A stretch of DNA of 64,000 bases, taken from the NCBI GenBank assembly GCA_028281325.1, contig JANQKC010000021.1, positions 1-64,000 on the forward strand. Direction: 5' to 3'. Position numbers and translations under genes: made by a program. Positions within the stretch are counted from its first letter, which is position 1, and every line of letters begins with the position of its first letter. A model generated the notes under the pieces. It was not told the DNA's origin, did no database searches, and saw only the letters and a program-made list of their open reading frames with translations. Origin of the DNA: Alphaproteobacteria bacterium (GTDB taxonomy: Bacteria > Pseudomonadota > Alphaproteobacteria > UBA8366). Below are positions 38,201 through 46,053 of the stretch, one piece after another.

Positions 38201-38436
38201 GGCCGATCCTGATGACGGCCTTCGCCTTTATTTTGGCCGTCGTGCCGCTGGCGATCGCGGACGGCGCCGGCGCGGAAATGCGCCGCGCGCTTGGAACCGC
38301 CGTGTTCTCGGGCATGCTGGGCGTCACGCTCTTCGGACTGTTGTACACTCCTGTGTTTTACGTGGTTTGCCGTTGGATCGGCTCGCTACGCGGGTCGTCC
38401 CGTCCTGCGGATAAGAGCGCACCGCCGCCAGCTTAA
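35257..38436 (+). CDS. RND multidrug efflux permease (AcrB/MexB family)
   Basis: A 1059-residue HAE1-type proton/drug antiporter. It starts MRFTHFFVDHPIFATVISV. Proton relay aspartates lie in GIVVDDAIVVVENVERYV, and the relay lysine in GLAAKNAILIVEFAKQAEE. Two large periplasmic domains are present. GGAGGG precedes the ATG at 35257. It lies 53 bp downstream of its adaptor gene. No local regulator (TetR/MarR) or outer-membrane factor is seen. Confidence 0.93.
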   Translation: MRFTHFFVDHPIFATVISVLITLLGAISYFSLPVAQYPEVAPPTIQVTATYPGASAETIADTVATPIEQEINGIENMLYMRSESTGDGRLTLTVTFALGTDLDFSQVLVQNRVAIAEARLPEPVRRLGVTVQKSSPDLMMVIHLLSPDDSRDQLYISNYGRTQIVDRLARINGVGEARIFAERAYSMRIWLDPERAASFNITPGEIVDALQQNNVQVASGIINQLPVPTPGAFEINVETQGRLIAPEAFGNIVVKRGEGTSTVRVKDIARVELGSQDYSTIGYLDKSTALPILIFQRPGSNALETADELIRTMDELAEDFPEGLEHTIVYNPTEFIEESVDAVYMTLIEAVFLVVLVVVVFLQNVRASFIPIVAIPVSLVGTFLVMAALGYSINNLTLLGLVLAIGIVVDDAIVVVENVERYVAKGMNAREAAHKTMDEVGSALVAISLVLVAVFLPTAFIEGISGQFYRQFAITIATATLFSLIVSLTLSPALCALLLNRRETRRKEWPPVTWIMWPFRKFAAGFNWGFDRMSNGYAGLTRRAVRMTLIVMIVYAGLIGLTVQQFRAAPTGFIPEQDQGYLITVVQLPAGSSLARTDAVVQRAVNLILDHPEVEHAVGFAGFDGATFTNAPNTGAIFFTMKDFAERADRGASAQKILGEVQGSLFEIQDAFIFIVAPPPVRGIGNSGGWKLYVQDRRGRGIAALEAATNDLIQAANGDPDLTRVFTLFNTATPKIFADIDRTRAEILDVPADRVLEALEVFIGSVYINDFNFLGRTYRVTAQADGPYRDDPGDIAKLRARSTTGAMVPLGSVATFRDITGPHRVPRYNLYPATEVIGATAPGVSTGEAIEKVEALAENVLPDGFDIEWTELALQEKLAGDTALIAFGLAVVFVFLLLAAMYESWLLPLAVILIVPMCLLAALVGIGLRGIDSNILVQIGFVVLIGLAAKNAILIVEFAKQAEEDGMSRIDAAVEAARVRLRPILMTAFAFILAVVPLAIADGAGAEMRRALGTAVFSGMLGVTLFGLLYTPVFYVVCRWIGSLRGSSRPADKSAPPPA

Positions 38437-38479
38437 GACGGCGCCCGAAAGGCGCTGTGCAGAACGGACACGGGCAATC

Positions 38480-38493
38480 TTGATCTAGATCAC
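38480..38493. promoter_or_regulatory. FNR/FixK-type box upstream of the host-attachment-family gene
   Basis: TTGAT-CTAG-ATCAC matches the FNR/FixK consensus TTGAT-N4-ATCAA at nine of ten positions. A possible -10 (TATCTC at 38516-38521) would place the transcription start near 38528, giving the class II spacing of about 41.5 bp from the box centre. The controlled gene would be that at 38620. Confidence 0.65.
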
Positions 38494-38619
38494 GGTTCCA
38501 ATACGCCGGCGCGGCTATCTCTCTTCGACGAATGGCCGCGCCGGCCTGCGATTCCGGATTTCAGGACGCAGACGCGCGTAACCTCACGTCATACAGATGT
38601 CACCGCGGACCGTATTCGA

Positions 38620-39060
38620 ATGGCAAGAGCAATCACCTGGGTGCTGGTTTCCGATGGCCAGCATGCGCGCGTTTTCGAAGTTGCCGGAAAAGGGCGTGTC
38701 GAATTCATGGGGGCTTACGGATCTGAAATACCGCCGACCCGCGACATTGCCGCCGACCGGCCGGGCCGGACCTTCGATCGCGCCGGCCCCGGACGGCATG
38801 CCATGGAACCGCGGCACGACGCCCATCGACATGCGAAGCACGTATTCGTGAAGGAAATGGCCGAGCGGCTGGACCGGTCGTGTCGGAGCGGCGATTTCAC
38901 CGGCTTGATCGTCGTCGCCGCGCCGGCGGCGCTCGGCAACCTGCGGTCCGCGTTCTCAAAACGGGTTCAAGCTACAGTGAGAAGAGAACTCGCGAAAGAA
39001 GTGACGGGACTATCGGAAAAGGATCTCGTGGATTACCTGAAGCGCGTCGAGGTCATTTGA
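38620..39060 (+). CDS. Host_attach family protein
   Basis: A 146-residue protein matching the family annotated as required for attachment to host cells (PF10116-like, related to baeRF release-factor-like domains). It starts ITWVLVSDGQHARVFE. A basic His-rich middle segment follows, then FVKEMAERLDR, FTGLIVVAAPAALGNLRSAFSK and LSEKDLVDYL at the end. Its molecular role is poorly known. An FNR-type box upstream suggests induction at low oxygen. It overlaps the convergent LysR gene by 8 bp. Confidence 0.8.
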   Translation: MARAITWVLVSDGQHARVFEVAGKGRVEFMGAYGSEIPPTRDIAADRPGRTFDRAGPGRHAMEPRHDAHRHAKHVFVKEMAERLDRSCRSGDFTGLIVVAAPAALGNLRSAFSKRVQATVRRELAKEVTGLSEKDLVDYLKRVEVI

Positions 39061-39946
39061 CCGGCAAAGACCGCTTATCGAAGGTCGACGCCGATACCGC
39101 GAGATCGCCGACGATACCGGCGAGCGGCGGGGGCGACACCGCCGAATGCAGGGCGTAGAAGGACGTGGGGGCGATCGCCGGCGTCACGGTCAATTCCACA
39201 AGCTCCATGCCGTCCCGATAGTCCCGCGGCAACAAACCGATCCCCAACCCCGCCCGCGTCAGGCCGGCGCAAACGCTGAGACTGTTGCAGGCGTTGACCC
39301 GTTTCGGCCGCACGCCCTCCGCTCCGAACCAGCTTTCCATCAATCGATGCAACACCGACGAGCGGGTCATCGTGATCAGCGGCCATTTCGCAAGTTCGGC
39401 CGGCGACAGCGGGTCGGCCGCAACGCCCAGCTTGGGGTGCGCCATCCACGCGAAGGTGACATCGCCGAGCGGTCGATAGGAAAAGGCCGGATCGGGCGGG
39501 TCCGGCGACGCGGTGAGCAACACGTCGAGATCGCCGGTGCGGATTTGCCGCATCATCTCGTCGAGCAGGCCGATTTCGAGTTCGACGACCGCCTCGGGAT
39601 GCCGCCGGTTGAGCACCGCCACCATCTCCGGCAGCCATGTCAGCGCGATATGCTCGGCCACGCCGACCCGGACCGACCCCGATAACCGCGCCGGATCGCC
39701 GACGCTGCGGCGGATTTGCCGCGTCAACGCCACCACGTCCGCCGCATATCCGGCCAGGTCACGGCCCTTCGCCGTCAACCGGTACGGGCGATGACGGCGG
39801 TCGACAAGGGCGACGCCGAGTTCGCGCTCGAGATCGGCAAGCCGCATCGATACCGCCGATTGGGTCGTGTTGAGATGCTCGGCCGCCTTGCTCACGCTGC
39901 CCAGGCGCGCAATCTTCAGAAAGGTCTCAAGCTGCTGCAGGTTCAT
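39053..39946 (-). CDS. LysR-family transcriptional regulator
   Basis: A 297-residue LTTR. N-terminal helix-turn-helix: ETFLKIARLGSVSKAAEHLNTTQSAVSMRLADLERELG. The substrate-binding domain starts near GSVRVGVAEHIALTWLPEM. It is divergent from a phytanoyl-CoA dioxygenase-like gene and probably controls it; a TATCAT/ATGATA dyad lies between them. Ligand unknown. Confidence 0.9.
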   Translation of the reverse strand: MNLQQLETFLKIARLGSVSKAAEHLNTTQSAVSMRLADLERELGVALVDRRHRPYRLTAKGRDLAGYAADVVALTRQIRRSVGDPARLSGSVRVGVAEHIALTWLPEMVAVLNRRHPEAVVELEIGLLDEMMRQIRTGDLDVLLTASPDPPDPAFSYRPLGDVTFAWMAHPKLGVAADPLSPAELAKWPLITMTRSSVLHRLMESWFGAEGVRPKRVNACNSLSVCAGLTRAGLGIGLLPRDYRDGMELVELTVTPAIAPTSFYALHSAVSPPPLAGIVGDLAVSASTFDKRSLPVK

Positions 39947-39974
39947 CTTGAACTTCAGAAAATTTGATGTTCAG

Positions 39975-40001
39975 TATCATATTATCGCATTTGACATGAT
40001 A
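39975..40001. promoter_or_regulatory. Dyad in the divergent LysR/dioxygenase promoter region
   Basis: TATCAT (39975-39980) and ATGATA (39996-40001) form a 6-bp inverted repeat 15 bp apart. A TTGACA (39991-39996) overlaps it and could be the -35 of the plus-strand gene, although no good -10 follows. Consistent with a LysR site but short. Confidence 0.4.
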
Positions 40002-40081
40002 TTGCAGGGTGTTGTTACCATATGGCGCCGCACGCGGCCGCCGACCGGCCGCCAAGCCCATCTGCCATGAGGAGAGCACTG

Positions 40082-40894
40082 ATGCCCACGGCCCCCATTC
40101 GGGACATCACCGAAGACGAAATTCGCGCCTACGAGGAAGACGGCGTCGTCCATTTAAAGGGACTGTTCGCCGCCGATTGGGTCGGAATGCTTCGGGAACG
40201 GGCGGACCATGTCCTGGCCAACCCGGGGAAACTATCCCATGAACTGGCGCACGAAGACGGCCGATTCTTCAGCGACACCTTCCTTTGGCACCAGCATGAC
40301 GGGTTTCGCGACTTTATATATAAGTCGCCGGCCGCCGCCATCGTCGGGCAGGTAATGCAATCGGCGAAGATCAACATCGTCTTCGACCAATTCCTGATCA
40401 AGGAACCGGAGACCGGCGAACCGACCGTCTGGCATCACGACCTGACCTATTGGCCGATCAAGGGCCGGCAGGTGTCCACGCTGTGGCTGGCGCTCGACCC
40501 GGTGACCGAAGACTCGGGGTCGATGGAATTCGTGAAAGGCTCGCATAAATGGGGCCAACGATTCCGGCCCGTGGCCTTCGTCGACCCGGAGAAGTACAAG
40601 ACCGATGAGCCTCCGGTTCCCGACATCGACGCGATGCGGGACGAGCTGGAGTTCATCCGCTTCGACTACGAGCCGGGCGATTGCACCGTGCACCAAGGAT
40701 TGCTGGTGCATGCGGCCGGCGGCAACAAGCGCAAGGACCGGCGGCGGCGCGCCTACGTCACCCGCTGGGCCGGCGACGACGTGGTCTATGACCCCCGGCC
40801 AAAAATCCAGCAAATGTTGTGGGAACCCGGCATATCCGCGGGCGCGGCGCTGGACAGCGACCTCTGGCCAAGGGTATGGGAGAAGGCGGCCTAG
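40082..40894 (+). CDS. Phytanoyl-CoA dioxygenase (PhyH) family protein
   Basis: A 270-residue Fe(II)/2-oxoglutarate enzyme. Iron ligands are seen as WHHDLTYWP (H-x-D) and a distal histidine in GDCTVHQGLLVHAAGGN, followed by an arginine-rich RRRRAYVTRW segment that anchors the cosubstrate. The ATG at 40082 has AGGAG six bases upstream. It lies 67 bp before the CoA-transferase gene on the same strand, suggesting a common catabolic unit. Substrate unknown. Confidence 0.87.
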   Translation: MPTAPIRDITEDEIRAYEEDGVVHLKGLFAADWVGMLRERADHVLANPGKLSHELAHEDGRFFSDTFLWHQHDGFRDFIYKSPAAAIVGQVMQSAKINIVFDQFLIKEPETGEPTVWHHDLTYWPIKGRQVSTLWLALDPVTEDSGSMEFVKGSHKWGQRFRPVAFVDPEKYKTDEPPVPDIDAMRDELEFIRFDYEPGDCTVHQGLLVHAAGGNKRKDRRRRAYVTRWAGDDVVYDPRPKIQQMLWEPGISAGAALDSDLWPRVWEKAA

Positions 40895-40961
40895 GGCCTT
40901 CGCCACCGACGAACCCCGCCACCCCATCGCGCGATCCAGCCCGGCCGACGAGGATAGGCGC

Positions 40962-43136
40962 ATGACATTGCTCACGGATTTCCGCGTGGCGCAACTCGGC
41001 CCCGGACGCGCCGCGGCCGTCTGCGGCCGGCTGTTCGCGGATGCCGGCGCGGCCGTCACCGCCGTAGACCCGGCGGTGTCCAACCCGCTCGAACAGTATT
41101 TGAACGCCGGCAAAACGACCGTCGCAAAGGCCAACGCGGAAGACGCCGTGGCGACAGCGAATGTCATCGTCTGCGAAGGCGCGCCCGGCGGGCTTCGTAA
41201 CGACGGGTGGGATGAGGACAGGCTGCGCCACCTCAACAAGGACGCCGCCATCGTCCTGGTCTCGAACTACGGCCAGACCGGCCCGCACGCGGACGACCCC
41301 GCCACCGACCTGACGCTTTTCTACGCCAGCGGCATGGCGCGGCTACAGACGGGACAGGTGACCGACCTGACCGAGCCGCCGATGCGCCCGGTCGGCGAAC
41401 AGTCGGCCTTTCTCGGCGGTGTCGCCGCGGCCTGCGCCGGCATGCAGGCGGCCCTGCTCCCGCGTGGCGGCGCCACGGTCGATATCTCGATCCAGGAGGC
41501 GCTGGCCACCTTGGCGATTTCGGAACTGGCGCGCGCCGGCCTCACCGGGCGGAGCTGGTCCCGCAAGCGCGTGAAGGACGGCAACGGTGCCACGGTCACG
41601 ATCCTGCCGGCCAAGGACGGTTACACGGCAATCTCGCCGCGCGAGGATCATCAATGGGCCGCCTGGCTCGCGGCGATGGGCAGCCCGGAATGGGGAGACG
41701 ACCCGCGCTTCGCCGCCAAGCCGGACCGCATCGAGAATTGGGATGCGCTGCACGCCCTGATGTCCGACTGGAGCCGCCGCCACGACAAGCAGTGGATCGC
41801 CGACACCGCCCAGGCGGCGCATGTGCCGAGCTTTCCGCTGCGCGATCCGGCGGAGCAATTGGACTCACCGCAACTGGCCCATCGAGAATTCTACAAGACG
41901 CTCGATATCGACGGACGGACGGTGAAGACGCCCTCCGCGCCCTTCACGCTCACCTATAGCGACGACCCGGACACACAGTCGCCGCGTCCGATACCGCCCG
42001 GTCCGCTGCCGTTGTCGGGTATTCGGATCCTGGATTTCAGTTGGGTCATCGCCGGGCCGACCGCGACGCGGCATCTCGCCGCCATGGGGGCCGAGGTCAT
42101 CAAGGTCGAGGCGCCGGGTCGGGGTGATCCCGGCCGCACGTCGGAACTGCACACGGTGCTGGGGCAGGCGAAGCAGGGCATCGTCCTGAACCTGAAGAAC
42201 CCGGACGCGGTCGGGATTGCAACCGCCCTCGCCGCCCGATCCGACGTGCTGATCGAGAATTTCGCAACCGGCGTGATGGACCGGCTGGGCCTTGGCGCGG
42301 AAACGCTGCACGCGGCAAACCCGAACCTGATCTACCTGTCGGCGTCGGGGCTTGGACGGACCGGGCCGGAAGCGGGCGCGGTCGCCTACGGCACCTTGTT
42401 GCAATGCTATGCCGGGTTCGCCGGCCTCAACCGCCACCCGGATAACCCGCCGCGCATCGGCTTTGCCTGGCTCGATCCCATGTGCGGCCTCATGCTGCCC
42501 TTCGTCGTGGCGGCGGCCCTCCAGCGGCGGCGGACCGCGGGACACGGGGTACGGATCGATTTTTCGATGATCGAGGCGATGCTGTGGACCATGGCGCAGC
42601 CGCTATTGGCGACACAACTCGACGCGCCGCCGCGACCAGCGGGAAACTTTTCGCCGCATGACGCACCGCACAATGCCTATCGCTGCGCGGGCGAGGACGA
42701 ATGGCTCGCCGTCGCCGTGACCCGGGAAACCGAATGGCAAGAGCTCTGCGCCGCCGTACCGCCGCTTGCCGCGATGGCGGATCACGGGCTGTGGCAGCGC
42801 CTGGCGTCGCGCGACGCCATCGACGCGAAGATCGCCGAATGGGCCCGCCCGTTGTCCGCGCAAAAGGCCGCCGCCACATTGTGCGAAGCCGGCGTTCCAG
42901 CCGCCGCGCTGGCGACATCTCGCGACCTCATCGACGACCCTCACCTGAACGATCGCGGGTTCTGGGATAGGCAGGAGACGGGTGTGCTGCCGGGTCTGCC
43001 GTGGAAGACAAGCTTTGGCCGGAAGACCGGAGCGGCGCCGGGCCTCGGTGCCGATACCGACACCGTCCTACGCGAGGTGCTCGGCCTTTCGGACGACCGG
43101 ATCGCCGCGTTGCGGCGCGCCGGCGCACTCGGCTAG
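40962..43136 (+). CDS. Fused tandem class III CoA-transferase (CaiB/BaiF family)
   Basis: A 724-residue protein consisting of two CaiB/BaiF domains (about 1-340 and 350-724); single-domain relatives have about 400 residues. The second half begins with the typical GIRILDFSWVIAGPTATRHLAAMGAEVIKVE and has the expected catalytic aspartate D505 (FAWLDPMCGL). In the first half the matching position is not an aspartate (VGEQSAFLGG), so it is probably structural. Such fused proteins act as pseudo-dimers. Acyl donor and acceptor are unknown. Confidence 0.85.
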   Translation: MTLLTDFRVAQLGPGRAAAVCGRLFADAGAAVTAVDPAVSNPLEQYLNAGKTTVAKANAEDAVATANVIVCEGAPGGLRNDGWDEDRLRHLNKDAAIVLVSNYGQTGPHADDPATDLTLFYASGMARLQTGQVTDLTEPPMRPVGEQSAFLGGVAAACAGMQAALLPRGGATVDISIQEALATLAISELARAGLTGRSWSRKRVKDGNGATVTILPAKDGYTAISPREDHQWAAWLAAMGSPEWGDDPRFAAKPDRIENWDALHALMSDWSRRHDKQWIADTAQAAHVPSFPLRDPAEQLDSPQLAHREFYKTLDIDGRTVKTPSAPFTLTYSDDPDTQSPRPIPPGPLPLSGIRILDFSWVIAGPTATRHLAAMGAEVIKVEAPGRGDPGRTSELHTVLGQAKQGIVLNLKNPDAVGIATALAARSDVLIENFATGVMDRLGLGAETLHAANPNLIYLSASGLGRTGPEAGAVAYGTLLQCYAGFAGLNRHPDNPPRIGFAWLDPMCGLMLPFVVAAALQRRRTAGHGVRIDFSMIEAMLWTMAQPLLATQLDAPPRPAGNFSPHDAPHNAYRCAGEDEWLAVAVTRETEWQELCAAVPPLAAMADHGLWQRLASRDAIDAKIAEWARPLSAQKAAATLCEAGVPAAALATSRDLIDDPHLNDRGFWDRQETGVLPGLPWKTSFGRKTGAAPGLGADTDTVLREVLGLSDDRIAALRRAGALG

Positions 43137-43145
43137 CGCGCGGAC

Positions 43146-44063
43146 TCAGAACTCGCCGCTGCGGTACGCCTCGTCGAGACGCTTCGCCTCCTCCTCCGAC
43201 AATTCGTCCCAGGCCTCGCCGCGCCGCCGCAACGCGCCGGTGAAGTTGGGCGGGCGTTTCTCATTGAACGCGGCACGACCTTCCTCGCCGTCGACGGTGG
43301 TCTGGATCAGCATCGAATTGATCAGATTCTGGACGTGCCAAGCCTGATCGGGCGGCAGATTGCCGAACCGGACCACGAACTCCTTCATCATCCGCACCGC
43401 GACCGGCGGCATCTTGACGATGTGGCGCGCCATTTTCTCCGCCCGCTCCATCAACTCGGCATGGGGGGCGACCTCGTTGATCAGCCCGATGCGCAAAGCT
43501 TCCTCTGCATCGAACGGTTCGTCGGTCAGCAAGACCTTCATCGCATCGATGTAGCGGAGCTGCTGGATCAACAGGCTCGCGCCCGGTCCGTGACCGAGCC
43601 ACCCCTGCGACAACAAGGCGAACTTGAACCGCGCATGCTCGGCGCTGGCGATCCGGATGTCGGTCGACGCGAGCAACAGGTAGAGACCGGCGCCCGCCGC
43701 CCAGCCGTTCACCGCCGCGATGATCGGCTTCCACACCCGCGGATAGTGATCGCCCATCCGGCCGTCGACGCCGGTCTGCTGGCCGTGCACGGTTCCGGCC
43801 AATGGCCAGTAGATACGGTTGGTTCGAAGGTACTCGCGATCCTCTTCGGTGAGGTCGGGACGCGGCGCCAGATTATGCCCGCCGCAGAAATGCCGGTCGC
43901 CTGCGCCCGTGACGATGCCGCAGCGGATGTCCCGGTCCTCCCACAGATCGACCCACGCCGCCGAGATATCGTCCGACGTCGCCTTGTCGAGGATGTTCGC
44001 CTTATCGATGTTGTTGATGGTGATATATGCAACGCCGTCGCGTTTCTCGTAGTCGATGGCCAC
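43146..44063 (-). CDS. Enoyl-CoA hydratase/isomerase family protein
   Basis: A 305-residue crotonase-fold protein. Oxyanion-hole segments are GDRHFCGGHNLAP and NGWAAGAGLYLLLASTDIRIAS. It has the usual RIGLINEVAPHAELMERA region and a C-terminal trimerisation tail. I take the GTG at 44063 as start because GGGAGGG lies just upstream; a longer frame to 44198 adds unlikely sequence. It converges with the CoA-transferase gene. Reaction not assignable further. Confidence 0.87.
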   Translation of the reverse strand: MAIDYEKRDGVAYITINNIDKANILDKATSDDISAAWVDLWEDRDIRCGIVTGAGDRHFCGGHNLAPRPDLTEEDREYLRTNRIYWPLAGTVHGQQTGVDGRMGDHYPRVWKPIIAAVNGWAAGAGLYLLLASTDIRIASAEHARFKFALLSQGWLGHGPGASLLIQQLRYIDAMKVLLTDEPFDAEEALRIGLINEVAPHAELMERAEKMARHIVKMPPVAVRMMKEFVVRFGNLPPDQAWHVQNLINSMLIQTTVDGEEGRAAFNEKRPPNFTGALRRRGEAWDELSEEEAKRLDEAYRSGEF

Positions 44064-44210
44064 GTCGATACCCTCCCGTGCCGTTGGATTGCCGCCGCCG
44101 CAAGGCCGCACCCGGCATTGTCCCGCGTATCCGGGCCGGCGACAAACGCATGACGGCCTGCCCGGCGACGCCGCCGGCGCAGGGCGCACACGTCGCATCG
44201 ACGGAAACGT

Positions 44211-45155
44211 CTATTCGGCGGCGAGCATGACGGAGTCGGGCACGCGGTAGCCGTACCGTTCCTCCAGGCCCAGTTCCTTCACCAGCCGCAGTCCCCGCGC
44301 GAGATGATCGCCCGACAACGCGGTCAGCGGCTTGCGCATCGGACCGGCCGGCATGCCGACGGCGGCCAACAGCGACTTGACCGGCACCGGATTGATCGCC
44401 GAATAGGCGAAATGCAGCATCGGCAGGTTCTTCAGATAGGCGGCGCGGAAGCGGGCCGACTGCGCCGGGTCGTCCCAGGGCGTCGAAATTTCGACCATTT
44501 CCCGCGGGATGATGTTGCCGGTCATGTTCGCGGTGCCATGCCCGCCCAAGGACATCGTCGGCACGACAAGGCCGAGATTCGGCGAGCAGCAGCACATGAT
44601 GGAAATGTCCGGATCGGCGGCGCAAACCTGGGCGACCTGGGCGACGCGGCCGGTCGATTCCTTGTTCACCCGCACGTTCGGATGCACGGCGATCTCCAGG
44701 ATTTCCTCGGCGGACAGATCCGTCTGGACCCGGGGCGGGTTGTTGTAGATGCCGATCGGGATCGGCGACGCGTCGGCAACGTCAAGAAAGAACCGGACGA
44801 TGTCCTGGGTCGACGCACAGATATAGGCGGGCGCGGCGATGACGGCCCCGTCCGCCCCTTCGGTCGCCGCCTGCTTCACATAGTCGATCGTCGCTTCGGT
44901 GGTCGCGCCGGTGCAACCGTACCAATGCTCCATCCTTCCCTTCTTCATCGGCATGGTCTGCGCCACAACCCGATGGCGTTCTTCCGGGGACAGCATGGAC
45001 ACCTCGCCGGACGATCCCATGATCAGGACAGCCGATGTCCCGGCGTCGCGCTGGAAATCGAGGAGCGTCTCGAACCCGCCCATGTCGATCGAGTAGTCGG
45101 CGTTCATCGGCGTGATCAGCGCAACGAACGATCCGGTAATCTTGTTCTGTCCCAT
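44211..45155 (-). CDS. Dihydrodipicolinate synthase/N-acetylneuraminate lyase family aldolase
   Basis: A 314-residue class I aldolase barrel. The Schiff-base lysine is K165 (VRVNKESTGR) and the general acid Y137 (GIYNNPPR). The 2-oxo-acid carboxylate motif is MGSSGEVSMLSPEER (GxxGE). The context of CoA-ester and DUF1847 genes argues for a catabolic 2-oxo-acid aldolase rather than lysine biosynthesis. GGGAGAC precedes the ATG. Confidence 0.88.
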   Translation of the reverse strand: MGQNKITGSFVALITPMNADYSIDMGGFETLLDFQRDAGTSAVLIMGSSGEVSMLSPEERHRVVAQTMPMKKGRMEHWYGCTGATTEATIDYVKQAATEGADGAVIAAPAYICASTQDIVRFFLDVADASPIPIGIYNNPPRVQTDLSAEEILEIAVHPNVRVNKESTGRVAQVAQVCAADPDISIMCCCSPNLGLVVPTMSLGGHGTANMTGNIIPREMVEISTPWDDPAQSARFRAAYLKNLPMLHFAYSAINPVPVKSLLAAVGMPAGPMRKPLTALSGDHLARGLRLVKELGLEERYGYRVPDSVMLAAE

Positions 45156-45222
45156 ATTCTGTCTCCCAGATTGGCGTGCTATGCGACGGGGCCCGGCAGT
45201 GGACCCGAATGCCCCGGCCCAA

Positions 45223-45945
45223 TCAGTTGGGCCGTCGGCCTTCTTTCGGCAGCTTGTGCGGCTTCTCCGGACGGTCCGGTCCCCAGACGCGGTCGTAGTA
45301 AGACTCCGCCAGCATCAACGCGCCGACCGGGTTATGCGCGAGCACGCGATCCTTCGCGACCAACGTGGTGACGGGCCCTTCCGAATGCTGGAAGAACAGG
45401 CTGTCGTGACCGACGCACAGGCCGAGGACCACGTTGAACTCGCAGCCGGCATCGTTCAGCAGTTCGGCCTGCGACACCGGGTTGCACATGGACTCATGTC
45501 CGCCAGGACGGATTTTCTCGGAATCCTTCAGGCCGATTTCCTCTTTCCCGACACTGCCGTTCTTGCAGGCGGCGGACGCCACCTCGAAACCGTGGCTTTC
45601 GAGGATGTCGCTCAAAACGCGCGCCTGATCGACGAAACTGATACAGGTCGCGATTCCGATCTTCTTGAACCCCATCTTCTTCGCAAATTGGCAAACTTCC
45701 TCGACGCGGGTCCAACGGCAATACCCCTCGCTTTCGACACGGGCCGATTCCTGAGCGATTTTCCGTGTGAAGGGGTCGGCGTATTTCGCCGCCGCGCTAT
45801 CGATCGCGCCTTGCGCAACCTTCGACGGGCAGTAACCGGGACCGCGTTCTGCGGACTCGCCTTGCCGGCACGCGCGCACAGTCGACGGACAGTAAGCGCA
45901 GGCGGCGTCATGATATTTTGGGGCGTTCGTTTCCTTCAGCGGCAT
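45223..45945 (-). CDS. DUF1847 cysteine-rich protein, probably metal-binding
   Basis: A 240-residue protein of the DUF1847 family. The N-terminus has paired cysteines (ACAYCPSTVRAC...GYCPSK). Further conserved cysteines lie in IATCISF, SAACKNGSVGKEEIG, SMCNPVSQAELLNDAG and LGLCVGHDSLF. The end resembles NPVGALMLAESYY. The many cysteines suggest a metal or Fe-S site, which is an inference. The ATG at 45945 has GGGAGAG upstream; a perfect FNR-type box lies 53 bp upstream of it. Function unknown. Confidence 0.85.
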   Translation of the reverse strand: MPLKETNAPKYHDAACAYCPSTVRACRQGESAERGPGYCPSKVAQGAIDSAAAKYADPFTRKIAQESARVESEGYCRWTRVEEVCQFAKKMGFKKIGIATCISFVDQARVLSDILESHGFEVASAACKNGSVGKEEIGLKDSEKIRPGGHESMCNPVSQAELLNDAGCEFNVVLGLCVGHDSLFFQHSEGPVTTLVAKDRVLAHNPVGALMLAESYYDRVWGPDRPEKPHKLPKEGRRPN

Positions 45946-45997
45946 GATTCTCTCCCATTTTAGGGACAACCATAGGCAGCGCCGGTCGCGATCGGCT

Positions 45998-46011
45998 TTG
46001 ATGTCGATCAA
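45998..46011. promoter_or_regulatory. Perfect FNR/FixK-type box upstream of the DUF1847 gene
   Basis: TTGAT-GTCG-ATCAA is an exact match to the FNR/FixK consensus. On the minus strand a TATGGT (45974-45969) could serve as -10, placing the start near 45963, about 41.5 bp from the box centre, as expected for class II activation. This predicts low-oxygen expression of the DUF1847 gene. Confidence 0.75.
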
Positions 46012-46053
46012 AAAACCACAAAGAATTCAAATCCGGCCGCCGGCTTGGCCCGA

